Assembly: GCA_022410635.1 (NCBI GenBank) | Contig: JAJVDF010000263.1 | Span: forward strand, 193,997-257,996 | Direction: 5' to 3' | DNA length: 64,000 nt | Source of the DNA: Tretioscincus oriximinensis | Lineage: Eukaryota; Chordata; Lepidosauria; Squamata; Gymnophthalmidae | In this document: positions 32,760 to 43,911 of the stretch, piece after piece | How positions within the stretch are numbered: position 1 is the first letter of the stretch | Layout of the letters: each line of letters starts with the position of its first letter | The notes under the pieces: model-generated | The model's input: the letters and a program-made list of their open reading frames with translations, nothing else | Told to the model about the DNA's origin: nothing | Databases searched by the model: none | Translations under genes and position numbers: made by a program

Positions 32760-34588
32760 CCTTCTTTGCTTTATTTCACGTCTCTTTTTTGTATAATTTT
32801 AGAAGCTACAAGTCTCAGCCAGCTTTGCTCCACAGATGGAAGGACAAGATTCAGCAAAGAAATTTAATTTTACAAGAATTCAGCCCAAACAGAATAATGT
32901 GTTTAATATCTATGCAGTGTAAGAGAATTTTCATTTGCTCTCAGGAGGCCAGAGAAAATGATGTATTAATGCCTCCTCTTTGGTACAGAGGAAATATAAA
33001 TTCACTTCCACACATCCATACAAATGCATTAAGTCAAAGCTATGAAACAAATCAACAACAGCCACTGAAGCCAGCAAAAATGAATGGCTTCTTTATCTCT
33101 AGGGCTATAATATGACCGCCATATATTTTAATATCTATTATTAATTCTGTAAAAACACATGAGAGTTGTATGTAATGGAAGATGGTTAAGTAAATGGTCT
33201 GAAAATGAACAAGAAAGAAAAGCACGCTAAATATCGGTGATAGGCTGGCAAAGACTATTGAATTGTAAGTTCCAGAAAAAACAAATGTTTCCACCAATTA
33301 GAACATGGAAAGCAGTGAAGAAATGAGCAGCTGAGTGTTGGAAATAGACTATTGGGAACCATTTTGCATTAGCTAGTGGGGAGGAAGGATGAATTAATAA
33401 CTACACTCAGCAGTTTTCTCCTCTTGAAAAACTTTCTGTGCATTAATTAGATAATACTCACAATTCCCAGGAAGTTTCTGAAAGCAATGGAGAGCATCTT
33501 CATTATCCATGCAGTACTACTGAGGTACAAAGGCCCTCAGATAATTAAAGAAATAAAGATCAGACGGCTACTACATGAAGAGAAGCAAGAGAATAGTATA
33601 GTTAAGGAGATACCTAAGACTTTATGAAGCCTTTTCTCTTCTGAAAATGTTGCTTTGTTTAGAGAATTGCTTTCTCTAAAATGCCTCAGAACTTGCAAGC
33701 CACTAGAGTTTTCAAATTATTTTTTAGTTTTAGGCAAAATGAACCATGTAATGCATTTCTTGTCATATTTCTGTATGTGGTTTTGATCTGAGTTTAATAA
33801 TGGTCTTATCTTTATTCATTGTTTTCTTTGTGAACAACTTGGAGATTCTAGAACTGGAAGCAGCATAAAAATATCAGTCATAACTACCCCTGAAGCACAG
33901 TTGCTATTGGGACTGGAACTCTGAAATGGAAAATATGATTTGATTGTTGCATCAAAGGACACAGTATGAAGTGAACATGTTTCCTACATGGAAACTGTCC
34001 TGTCCTTTTTCTCTTCTGTGAAACTTCAATCTCTTTCCTATGCTATAATAGATGAATTTCAGGAGACATTTTATCTACTTTAGCTTTTGGTTGTACAGAT
34101 GTATTCATGCCTCTGCTTCTGTACAGAGGTAAATAGCTGCAGTGTACTTCTTTGTTACCTCTTCATAATTAATAGGATAGGTGTTGAGCAAGGTACACTG
34201 CATAAAGCTGGAGATTAGAATGGAAAGTGAAATGCTTTTTACTTCAGTCAGGGAATAGTAATTTATAGGATGCTAACAACATAGGGCCTTTCTCCACTGG
34301 TTCTCTTTCCTGATCATAAGAAAGAAAAGGAACCAAACATCTAATTAAAAGTTCACACTATGGGAGGCAAACTACAAGGACCAGATGAATAGTAGCGCAT
34401 TACATGAAAACAAAGCATTGCATAGAGTGGAGCATGCTGCCAATCTTGTAGCTACATTTCCCCACTACAACTATACCAAAAACATTCACTCATTATTTGT
34501 TAGTAGCCATTGCCATGGAGTTGAGTGGGTCTGACATGTCAACATATTTAAAAGAATGTTCCATGACTGAATTTTTAACAGCTAAAAC
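32760..34588. other. no recognised feature
   Basis: About 1.8 kb of AT-rich DNA; short open frames (for example 32789-33115) have no recognisable domain. Confidence 0.45.
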
Positions 34589-35530
34589 TGAATCCTCATG
34601 ATATCAATTGTCATTTACAAGTTATTTATCGAAATGGAACTATTGAATAGGTGGGCAACAAAATGTCATGTATTGGGAGCTGGCAAATTGAATATCGAGG
34701 ATGAACCTCATAGTGGTCAACCATTTTCTAAGACTGATGAAAAGTATCAAAAGCAGGCGGATAAACTGATTCAAAATGACTATCACATTAGACTTATCAA
34801 AAGAGCAAATAGGCCACATTATCTAATAATTGGATTACCTTAAAATCTGTTTCTGTTGGTGCCATACAAATTCACTGAAGAGAAAAACAACAAAAGAATG
34901 TGTGAAGAACTTGAAATGGTATCAAACAGAAGGACTTCAGTATTGTGTCAGGAGGAAAGAAATGGGTGCATCGTTATGTCGTAATAGACAATAGGTGAAG
35001 CATAGAATATCAGCATTTTGATTTGATGCAATTCAAAAAATTTAGAATAGAATGCTCTGCAAAAAAAAGCTGCTCTTGATAGGGTTCTGTAGTGACAAAC
35101 ATGTACACACAATGGACTACTGGAAACTGGGATGACCAAGAATTCTGCATGGAACTTAGAGATGTTAGATCTTAGAAACTTAAGAAGATGTGTGCATCAT
35201 GTTCGAAATTCCATTCAGTTGATAATCTTGCAAAATGATTATGCTCGGCTACATACATTACTCACTACACTCAAGACTTTAGTTGAAATCTGAACCCATT
35301 CTGTGCTCTCCATATGCATTGGATTTGATGCTCTATGATATTCACTTTTTTCCAAATTTAAAGAAGGGAAATAAGGGCATTTGTTTCACCGTGGATTATG
35401 AAGTCAAAGACACAGAATGGTCCTGAATCAAGCAAAGATTACTGGAATCCTTCATTAATGAGATCAGAAAACTGATTCACCATTGAGAGAAACATATAGC
35501 TGTACATGGTGATTTCATTGAAAAGTAAAC

Positions 35531-35564
35531 TTTTGTAATTCAAAAATATAACTTCCTGCCTTTT
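35531..35564 (+). repeat. 34-bp direct repeat, left copy
   Basis: Identical to 36485-36518; begins TTTTGTAATT and ends CCTGCCTTTT. It brackets the R insertion and is best read as an unusually long target-site duplication of mariner sequence. Confidence 0.92.
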
Positions 35565-36484
35565 GCTGGTGGACGGCCATTTGGCAGGAAGGAGAGACAA
35601 CCATTAAATTGAGCATTTCTTTTTATTAACTTAAATTAACAATTTCCAAAACCCTGCGCTTTTACAAGTGTAGTGCTCCTTAACAATAATCCAAAACCCG
35701 CGCAACAAACAGAAGGTGCTTATTATCAATAACATAAAACCCAAATGGAATTAAACCTAAAGTGGAGGGAATTGGCCATGGCTGAAATTAAGTAGGAGAG
35801 CGGAAGGCGCAGCATCTTGGAATGACGGTCCCTGTCAGCCCCCTTTATGGGCTGACCCCGGGACGAGCCATGCCCCCGATGGGCGTGGCCCACCTTGGCT
35901 GACCACTCCCGTGGTGGCCCAACNATAACATTCTGCCCCAGCCACCGCTGGAGGCAGCCGTTCCCCTTGGCTCACCTTTGAGCCACCTCTCAAGCCCTTG
36001 CTTGAGGCACATCCGAGGATCCTGGAAGTTGAGTAGGGCCCTCAGGGTAATAACCCAGTATAAGGCCCCCTTCCAAGACTCAGAGCCACGTTCGGCTCCG
36101 CCCTTTCCCTAGGGCGTGCTCCGTGGCCCCGTAACCCCCTTATAGGGGGCCCTCACCATCAATGGGATAGTCAGGGGATCTCTACCTACCGCGGTGAGTG
36201 ACCATCCCTTGGCCAAACCAAGATACATACCTGCCGTTTCCTAGCCATGACGAAGAACAAGGAGAAGAAAGAAAAAGAAGGGAGGGAAGGGTGGGAGACA
36301 TCCAGAAGCAAGAGGAAGTCCTCGTGTGACGCCGCTACTTATATAGCAGCGTCGCACAGGAAACACGTCATCGCCGCCATGTTTGGGAGGTCACTTCCGA
36401 CCTCCCGAAACATGCTGGCGCCGTGCTCCTCCTGCCGCCGGCTCGCCCCAGCAACACCCGCCCCGCCCCAGCCGTAGGTCAGTA
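35565..36484 (-). mobile_element. R-family retroelement, GC-rich copy in mariner
   Basis: Minus strand: GC-rich upstream part, TATA box in a dyad (36331-36350), an ATG at 36248 opening 'MARKRQ' followed by a splice-donor-like GTATGT, then the conserved interior ('GATCCCCTGACTATCCCAT', 'GCCATGGCCAATTCCCTCCA'), AATAAA at 35622-35627 and the 3' edge at 35565. It is bounded on both sides by the same 34 bp. It shares the order of its parts with the other R copies though the sequences have drifted widely. No enzyme is encoded. Confidence 0.7.
36331..36350 (-). promoter_or_regulatory. TATA box within a dyad
   Basis: The minus strand reads GCTGCTATATAAGTAGCGGC: TATATAA flanked by arms that pair (GCTGCTA with TAGCGGC, one mismatch). 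About 80-100 bases before the first ATG of the R copy. Confidence 0.55.
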
Positions 36485-36518
36485 TTTTGTAATTCAAAAA
36501 TATAACTTCCTGCCTTTT
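36485..36518 (+). repeat. 34-bp direct repeat, right copy
   Basis: Exact repeat of 35531-35564 on the other side of the R insertion. Confidence 0.92.
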
Positions 36519-36530
36519 TGTTTCCACTGG

Positions 36531-37948
36531 AATATGTCTTTTGGTTTGTGAATTACGTGCAACTGTGTATTACTAATCAACTGACCCTCTTATATCTTAC
36601 AAGTATGGATTACTAGGTATCCTTAGCATCTAGTGGACCAGCAAAAATCGTGCAGACCCATTTTAATGACTATCTAACACTTCAGGGACTTTGAATACAG
36701 ATCCCAAAGCTCAAACCAAACTGGATCAAAACAGTTCATAGAAAGAAAAGAAGATTCAAAGGTAAATGGCTAAACGTTCAGTGTGGGAACTATGGATGGT
36801 TTTAAATATGACCAAATCTATCTCCCCTTCTCTGAAATGTGTTACTGTGTTTTTTGGTAAATAGACATACATTTGTAATGCATGTTTTATTTGGGGTAAC
36901 AAATCTCCATTTTTTAAAAAAGTGTAAAATGCAATAAGATCTGATTGGAGAGTGTATCCTACAAAATTTCTTCATAATAAATTTGTGACCCAATTATCTG
37001 TTGTTTATGCAGCCCACCAAAATTAATGACTGAGATGCTGATTCATCATTGGTCAAAAATTCAACAATCAGTGAGACATTTTTGAAATTTCAAATTATGT
37101 CACCTTCTGCAATTGTAGAAGCTTACAAGTATTGCTTGGATATAATTTTTTTTAGAATGGTTTCTTCAATGGTAGGAAGTAGTGTTGTTTTCCATGCCCA
37201 GTTGCACTGGATTTTTTTTCCATAGATCACCATGAAAACTAATAAAAATAACCAAGTTTTAATTATTAATGCAATGCATCCTTCTATAAAGGTAAAATTT
37301 CATCTATAAACTGTTATTTTATTTTCCAAGTGTTGCAGAAAAGCCAAGATACATTTAAAGTGAGAGCACTGAATTGTACTTATAGAGAAAAAAATGCCTC
37401 TAGGCAAGGATGGATCTTACATCAACTACTTGTAGTTACATAAACCACCAGGTTAACATTACCTGATATACAAGAAGCAGACAACTTCTCGAAGGAGTAA
37501 AGTCAACGAAGGCTGGTCAAACTGCAAAAAGGCCAATCACTCTAGACAGAAATGCAATAATGAGGAATTACTGCCATTCAAAATGTCAAAAAAATTAACA
37601 GGATTTATTGAAAAAATTATTATTCAGCATTGGAGAAGGATTGATAATGCAACTCTTTCCCTCAAGAGACCTCTTTGGGTGAATCAGGGCTTCGGATATA
37701 AGAAAAGCTTTTCATCTAGTTCCACAGTGTTCTGGATTCTGCTTTGAATTCAAGACCAAGTAAGAGAGAAGAATAGCTTTGAGCTTGCCATTGATAAAGT
37801 AAAATAAAGATGTACTTGGCTTTACTCAGACACCTTCTTACTCAATGGATTCCTGGGCAGCACCCCAAATTCTTCAGAACGGACACCTAGGTCACACTTT
37901 TAGTCTAGTGATTTGGGATTTTACCAAATGTTTCAAGATCAAATTATG
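36531..37948. other. no recognised feature
   Basis: AT-rich DNA between the mariner fossil and the DIRS remnant. The end of the mariner copy is probably within the first 50-100 bases, but its terminal repeat was not identified. Confidence 0.4.
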
Positions 37949-38019
37949 ATAACTGGCTTATGTTGAAGGCGCCAGGGATCCCCACTCTCCTTGGGAAATC
38001 AATTCTTCACAAACTGCCA

Positions 38020-38352
38020 CAGATGTTGGAATTTCTTCTTATGATGCCATGCCTCTGGTACTAACTGCCAGAAGCAGGCCCACTACTGCTGGGAGAGGGC
38101 ATCAGCCACAATGTTGTCCACACTGGGAACATGTGAAGAGAAAAAACAAATATTAGACTGCAAACATAGTAAAACAAACTCATGTACAGGAGCCATTACC
38201 CTCTCAGATTTGGAAGACTGTTTATTAACTATTCGCACTACCGCTGCGTTGTCACACCAGAAATTTACCTGTTTGTTCTGGAATTCCTCTTTCCATATTG
38301 TGTCAGTGACCAGTATAGGGAAGAATTCAAGGAAGGACAAACCCCTACACAA
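38020..38352 (-). pseudogene. DIRS RNase H domain remnant
   Basis: The 89-residue frame 38083-38352 contains 'VNFWCDNAAVVRIVNKQSS' and 'CLQSNICFFSSHVPSVDN', ending 'IVADALSQQ' and a stop. These correspond to the 'FWCDNEAVV..INSQ' and 'HVPGxxNxxADALSR' motifs of DIRS-type RNase H; the Asp of 'CDN' and the His and Asp of the last block are kept. After the stop the homology continues as 'WQLVPEAWHHKK' (about 38035-38070), where intact copies have 'FWELAPEA'. Confidence 0.85.
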
Positions 38353-38469
38353 ACCCGTATCTACCCAGTCATCTGGCCAGCGTTGTGCAAACCATCTTCC
38401 CGCAAAATATACCCCAAATCTGATGCCACTNGCAGCATCTGAGTATATCTGTAGGCTACGATCCGGGGA

Positions 38470-39792
38470 CTAGGGGGAATGCCACAATGACATACTATGG
38501 AAGTTGTTCAGAAATTCAACCCAGACTTGCAGGTCCAACTTAATGACCCTAGTCAATCTTATGTGGTGATGAGGGGATTGAATCCCTGTAGTAGCCCTAG
38601 CCAAACGAGCACAGAATGCTCGGCCTGGCTTGACCACCTGACAAGCAAAATTCAAATGCCCCAACAAAGATTGAATTTCCTTCAAAGTGAGTTTGTGGTG
38701 TGACAATAGGGAATATAAATGGACCAGTTTGTCAACTAGAAGTCTAGATTGACCCTCAATGGAAATTTAGTGTAATGCCCAAGTAAGTTAGTTCCAGAAC
38801 AGGCTTCACAGTCTTTTCTGCTGCAAGAGGAACTCCCAGTTCCTCGGTCATTGTTTGGAAAGTAGAAAGCTACAGCTGACAGCCATCAGAGTTGGCTGGT
38901 TCAACAACCAGGAAATCATCTAAATAATGAGTTACAGCAGGGAAACTTGTGGTTTTCCCCATTGGGAAAACTTCCCAATGGGGAAGTTTTCTTCCCACTT
39001 TAAACTTCCCACTTTAAAAAGGTGCTCAAAGATTCAAATACAGACGGAGCAGGCAATGGGGCATCCCATGGGTGTTGTTTTATCCACATACCATTGATCA
39101 TTGAATTTAAAGCCCAGTAAACAAAAATCCCCTGGATAAAAAGGCAATAAGCGAAATGTAGATTGAATGGACCACAACCCTGAATGAGCTCAATGGCCAC
39201 ATCCAGCATGGCGTACCTCATGGAGCAAAGGGCAGGATCGATGTGATCATTCAGATTCGCCACATGGGTATGGCAGGTAATGGATTTAACAGAATTCCCC
39301 AGGAGCCTTCTTAGGAATGACCCCCAATGGGGAAAACCACAAGTTTGGCAGTGGTGGCTCTGCAAATGGGCCAGCTACCCTCCCCAATGCACATTCCTTC
39401 TCAGTTTTCTGCACCGCAATATCAGGCCTCAGCTGCAAGGACTTTAGATTGTTACAGGCTGTCATGGTGCGCACAAATGTAGAAGGAATGCAAAAACCTT
39501 CTGTAAAACCAGACAAAAGGAGAGATGCAGCCTCTCGATCAGGATAGTCTTGGAGAAGAACCGCTAAGCAGTCAATTTTAATAGGGGAGGGGGCAAGAGA
39601 TATGAGATTGCTCAGTATCATTAAAGGGGCACACTCGGAAACCTGGGAGAATAAACTTTTAAGAATAGTGGGGGCTGCACATGGACCAGCCGGGCCATCT
39701 TTCCTACCGCCCTGGCCATGGCCATATTTACCACCCGAGAGCCAGAGGGGCCTCCCATATGACAAGAAATACTTGGATGTGGGGCCCCGCAC
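38470..39792 (-). pseudogene. DIRS reverse-transcriptase remnant
   Basis: In order on the minus strand: 'DYPDREAASLLLSGFTEGF' and 'KECALGRVAGPFAEPPLPNL' with 'SPLGVIPKKAPGEF' (39286-39520), then 'DPALCSMRYAMLD' (about 39220-39255), then in another frame 'PMGCPIACSV' (about 39040-39070) and 'SLSTFLKW', then the catalytic-loop motif LDDFLV (complement of 38906-38923) with 'ELGVPLAAEKTV' and 'LTYLGI' after it, and finally 'LKEIQSLLGHLNFACQVVKP' and 'SPHHHIRLT' (38470-38706). The succession is that of DIRS RT. At least three frame changes and several stops are present. A 24-bp inverted insertion sits just upstream of the LDDF motif. Confidence 0.88.
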
Positions 39793-40151
39793 TGATCACA
39801 AACATGATCAAATTTACACTCCTTTCTAAGGCAGTGGCCAAGATAATATGAATGAAACCAGCGCACCCCACTAACCAGTTATCAAATGTTTTGTATGCAG
39901 ACACTACTTTGAGCTTTTTTCTCTTCCCAAAATTAGGCTTGAATTTCAACTGATTCACTAAGCAAAAGATATTAACAAAAAATCCATCTAATATGTTGTT
40001 ACACAGCTTTCTAGGGATATGGGACCCGGGGGGGGGGGGGAGGAGGCACCCCAAAGCCCATATCAGGAACCAGTCCACCCGACAGGTCTACAAACAAAGA
40101 GCAGGGGACCTCTTTCCTGCACTTCACACATTTCGCTTTTGCTTTTGGCAT
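39600..40151 (-). pseudogene. DIRS gag-like remnant
   Basis: An ATG at 40149-40151 opens 'MPKAKAKCVKCRKEVPC'. The frame is lost at a run of 13 C (complement of 40028-40040) and resumes one base over as 'GSHIPRKL', reaching 'AYKTFDNWLV', a phrase typical of DIRS Gag. A further shift leads to a Cys/His cluster 'CLRKECKFDHVCDQCGAPHP' (39762-39833), corresponding to the zinc-binding C-x-x-x-C...H-x-C-x-x-C-G motif of DIRS Gag. The central alpha-helical part is largely missing compared with full-length Gag. Confidence 0.75.
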
Positions 40152-40389
40152 AATGCCCCGGCCCCTAGAGCACAGCTCTTAACAGATGTACACAATGTTC
40201 TGATATAAAGTGCCAAGGAAATATATCATCTACTATTGTATATTGCTCTACTATTTTATAATGTAATATAATCCAAAACTTGGTATTGCTATGATCTATA
40301 ACATCAAGGAAATATATATATAATGTTGAGAAAATGTATATTTGCTGCCCTTATGCCCAATGTACTGTTCCTATATCAGCACAAAGTGA

Positions 40390-41080
40390 TATGGGAAGCA
40401 ATCCTCCTTTATATAGTATAATATAATGCAATAACACATAATAATGTAGAGCAGAATAATAATATACCTATTCAGTACAATATACAGTGTAATGTGATTT
40501 AGCTAATTAATGCCCTGAATATCATGTAATATAATATAATAATAGAATGAATATAATATATATAATATAAGACAATAGATGAATTCACTGTGGGAAGAGA
40601 GAGTCCCAAGCTTCCTTTAGATAATGTACACCCTTATATATTGTGGCAATAATATAATATAATAATATATTATAATTTGTTTAATAAATAAAATGCTCTG
40701 TGTAATAACATAATAATATAAAAATATGATATAATTTGCCCAGTAGATGAAATACCTTGTGAGAAGAGAGAGGCACAAACCTCCCTTATATAATGTAGTA
40801 ATAATATAATATTATATAACAATATAATATAATCTGTAAAATAGCTGAAGCAACTAAATTCCTTGTGGGAAGAGAGAGGCACAAACCTCCCTTATATAAA
40901 GTAGTAATATATATAATGTAGTAATAATATAATATACTGTAGTATAATATAGTACAATATAATATATTAGTATAATCTAATCTGTATAATATCTGAAAAA
41001 ATTAAATTTCCTGTAGGAAGAGAGAGGCACAAACCTCCCTTATATAATGCAGTAATAATATGATATATGTAGTGGTACAA
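40390..41080. repeat. tandem array D in the DIRS leader
   Basis: Units contain 'GGGAAGAGAGAGGCACAAAC' then 'CTCCCTTATATAATGTAGTA' and a variable TAATATAA-rich spacer. Clear starts lie near 40591, 40756, 40863 and 41014, with a diverged one near 40390. Spacing is irregular (about 107-165 bp). It lies between the promoter and the gag ATG. Confidence 0.8.
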
Positions 41081-41641
41081 TCCCAATACACAAATATTAT
41101 TTACATCTGCCCTGAACAGGCAGCACTACCCCCAGATACAACACAGTCCTGAAGGAGAACACTAAACCTGTGACTTTAAATAACAACAAGATGCCTGACA
41201 GGCAGCTACAGAGGCCCCTCTGTCGAATGACGGGGCTAGTAGCTATTCGCCTGGCAGCAAAAAAGGGGAGCCTTTAAAAAGGCTATTTTGAGGCCCATCT
41301 CAGCAAACTGTGAGAGGGAAAAAACGCAACTGCTACTCTCTGAAGCAAGGCAGGCAGAAGACCCACCCCGAGTCTGCCCTCGTCAGACCACATGCCTGAC
41401 AAGGCAGAGAAACCTCAAAACAAAAGGCTTTTCAGTGGAAGCGTGTACGTGTGAATGTAAGTTCTTTTGTTGTTGTTTTTAAAAATTCTCCTGGGTCTCC
41501 GCAGCAGGCTGAAGACCCAAGCCAGTTGCTGTTGCCGTAGTGAAAAGCGCGCCCAAAATGGCGCCCGGACGCTGCTGTGCGAAAGAGCAAGTGACAGGAA
41601 CTTGCTTCTTTCAACCGGCAACAGCGGCACGGGTGGTGTGA

Positions 41642-41659
41642 GGCATTCTTATATATGCC
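41642..41659 (-). promoter_or_regulatory. TATA box of the DIRS-like element, within a dyad
   Basis: The minus strand reads GGCATATATAAGAATGCC; the outer GGCAT and ATGCC pair. The leader downstream contains 'GCGCCATTTTGGGCGCGC'. Placed about 1.5 kb before the gag ATG because of the tandem array. Confidence 0.55.
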
Positions 41660-41959
41660 TTCTAGACAGCCACGCTCCTGCGCCACCATGCGCGGCCAGC
41701 CAGCACATCCCCGAGGTGCGTAGTACTCAGCTGATACCCTGATGCACTGCAGACCACTGCAGGGCCCTCCGCCCTGCCAGCAACTCTCACCAGCCTCAGG
41801 GTTCGGTGAGTCTTTTATGGCTGGAAAGATATATCAAGATGGACACTTCTCCTTGGAATATATAGGGAATGCCAAACATAACTGATATTTTTAAAACTGT
41901 TCTGCTTTCTAGCACTTGGAGATTAATGTCTGATAACACGAGTTTACCTAGACTATTTT

Positions 41960-42095
41960 TTCCCCCAGAAAAAGTAGATTTAGTTTATGAAAGCTTATGC
42001 TACCAACTTTTTTCAAGCTAATGTCCAAGTTTCTACTAGAACGCTTTTCTATAAATTCTGATTCAGATTAACACAGATACTTTTTTGAATTCTAC
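41960..42095 (-). mobile_element. HP-SINE, degraded copy
   Basis: On the minus strand: 'GTATCTGTGTTAATCTGAAT', 'GGTAGCATAAGCTTTCATAA' and 'TCTACTTTTTCTGG', following the single-arm layout with heavy divergence. Confidence 0.55.
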
Positions 42096-42170
42096 CAATA
42101 GTCTTGCAAATATGATAATATCCTGTAATACCACTATTATAGGAAGTCCTGCATTGATGTTGAGTTTCCT

Positions 42171-43392
42171 AGTATAAAAATCACTTTTTAAAATTTAAAA
42201 TATTATTACATGTATAAAGACAGAAATGAATACATTACATTTAAATAAAACACAAGCACAAAAACAAAGCCTAACAAAGAAAAAACATAAAACATAAAAC
42301 AGTCATTAACATCAAAATTAACATTTTTGATAACAATTAACACTTTACACACCCACCCTCCTTATCCAAAGTAGTTCAACTCAGAATTCTTATATACTAT
42401 TAATGAAGTACAATATATATTTTTCCTATTAGTTTCTTCCCAAAAAATTGCTTATCCTATCAATACTTTCATATAGACTCTCCTTTTCAGCAAATAATAT
42501 AGTTTGATCTCTTGACAACAGTTTATTCCATTTATTCTCTATTCTATAACCTGCTACACCCAACTGTAAATCTCTACTCTGCTTAATTAGATCATACTGT
42601 AGTTGCTCCAATATATAGGCATGCCATTTTTTATAACCCAAACATTGCTATTTTTCCAACGAAGTACAATTGTGGATTGTGCTGCTATAAAATGCTGTTG
42701 AACCAAATAATAATCTTTTCTAAGTAAATTAATATCTTCAACACTTAAATATCAAACAACTCTTTAGTCAATTCACCCTATATCCCAATATCTTGTTTGT
42801 TCTTTAATGAACTCCCAAAACTTCTCTAATTCCCTACACTTCCACCACAAATGTACATAAATCCCCCTAGCATTTAGGCAATGCCAACAGTTAGAACTGA
42901 AACCAGATATTATATTTGCCAATTGGGTTTGTGTTTTGTACTACCTGTATATAAGTTTCATTCTCATCTCTCTCCTCCTATAACTTGAATCCTTGTTAAT
43001 TAACAATATATTATTTTCCATATCTTTATTAATCACTAAGTCCATATTCCATCTTCTTGTCAAATCCTCTGGTATATTTATTGAATGATATACTGAATAT
43101 TTAATAAATGATATATTTTACCCGCTGTGCCTTTCTCTCTTTTTATTATGTCTTCCACTATCGATGTTATTGGGTGTGTTTCAATGACTCTCCTTATATT
43201 TGATCTTAATGATATAAAATGTGCTATAGCATTTGCTTTTAACCAATTTCCAGAGTCCATTATACGCCTTAATTCCTCTACAGTTTTTGGTGTTCCTGAG
43301 CCTCCCAATTTGATTATGCCTCTATTTTCGAGTTTCTTTAAATCAAAGTCTTGTAACACTATTTCATAATATTACAAGTATAAAAATCACTT
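42171..43392 (-). pseudogene. 5'-truncated L1 LINE (ORF2 C-terminus) with 16-bp target duplication
   Basis: AGTATAAAAATCACTT occurs at 42171-42186 and 43377-43392 and brackets a 1190-bp insertion. On the minus strand it encodes in broken frames the C-terminal part of L1 ORF2: 'KKLENRGIIKLGGSG' (43300-43345) and a 'CLNARGIYVHLWWKCRELEK' phrase (about 42810-42890), which corresponds to the C..C.....H.WW.C motif of L1 ORF2. 'AAQSTIVLRWKN' then 'VWVIKNGMPIYW' follow. The 3' end is A/T-rich. The good duplication but many stops suggest middle age. Confidence 0.9.
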
Positions 43393-43394
43393 AT

Positions 43395-43908
43395 CTCCAT
43401 ATACTGGTTCATTTTATAATTGTTTCTGTCACAAGTATCCACATGTGCAAAAAAGGGAAGGAAGTGAGAAGACAGTTGACTGACATTTGAGTATTTGCAA
43501 TAGGAACAATCACCTTAGATGGAGCAAAGAGCATATGATTGTCTTCTTTGTGGCAGAGGCAGTAAAAGGCATTCACAAGCTGGGATTCCCAAATGAAAGA
43601 TGGGATATAACTACTAACATTAACTAAATAATCTTCTTGAGATTCTGCCACCTTCTCCTGTCTTAACACATGTGTTTTCACTCGTTCCCAGTATTCCCTT
43701 ATTTCAACTTTCTAGTTGTAGTGATCGCTTTAGACTTGGTATTGCAAATGCCACCGAGTGATTGAAAATATATTATCTATTTGTCTCTGCAATTTCAGAA
43801 GATCATTTTTTGTGACTGCTTATCATACTGAGAGCACTTCAGGGTACATACTTTGAATTCATAGGACTAAGCCCTCATTTGCACATGCTTAATCCATTTT
43901 AGGTAAAC
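43395..43908. other. no recognised feature
   Basis: A 90-residue minus-strand frame (43409-43681) has no recognisable motif; otherwise AT-rich. Confidence 0.4.
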
Positions 43909-43911
43909 TGG

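Larger units (their letters stand above)
34590..36530 (+). pseudogene. mariner transposase fossil, split by an R insertion
   Basis: The 81-residue frame at 34598-34843 carries the mariner motif block 'NIEDEPHSGQPFSKTDEKYQ' (compare the DEPRSGRPST motif between the helix-turn-helix halves). Later fragments in other frames include 'NDYARLHT' at about 35240, the place of the conserved 'DNARPHT' second catalytic-Asp motif, with Tyr beside the Asp position, and 'SICIGFDAL' in place of 'YSPDLAPSDYHLF'. Many stops make it inactive. Sequence past 35564 is interrupted by a 920-bp R copy, after which the duplicated flank resumes (36485-36518). Confidence 0.75.
37950..41800 (-). mobile_element. DIRS-like retrotransposon, decayed
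   Basis: Minus-strand order: promoter (41640-41800), AT-rich leader with a tandem array (40390-41080), gag-like region (39600-40151), reverse transcriptase (about 38700-39500), RNase H (38030-38360). Signature motifs of DIRS elements are all present in decayed form. The tyrosine recombinase that normally follows RNase H was not found below 37950, nor were the terminal repeats, so the element is 3'-truncated. Several frameshifts and stops make it inactive. Confidence 0.85.

Noticed and set aside
36247..36477. A Lys/Glu- then Ser/Arg-rich plus-strand frame
   Set aside because: It is antisense to the R promoter and leader; composition follows the GC-rich promoter.
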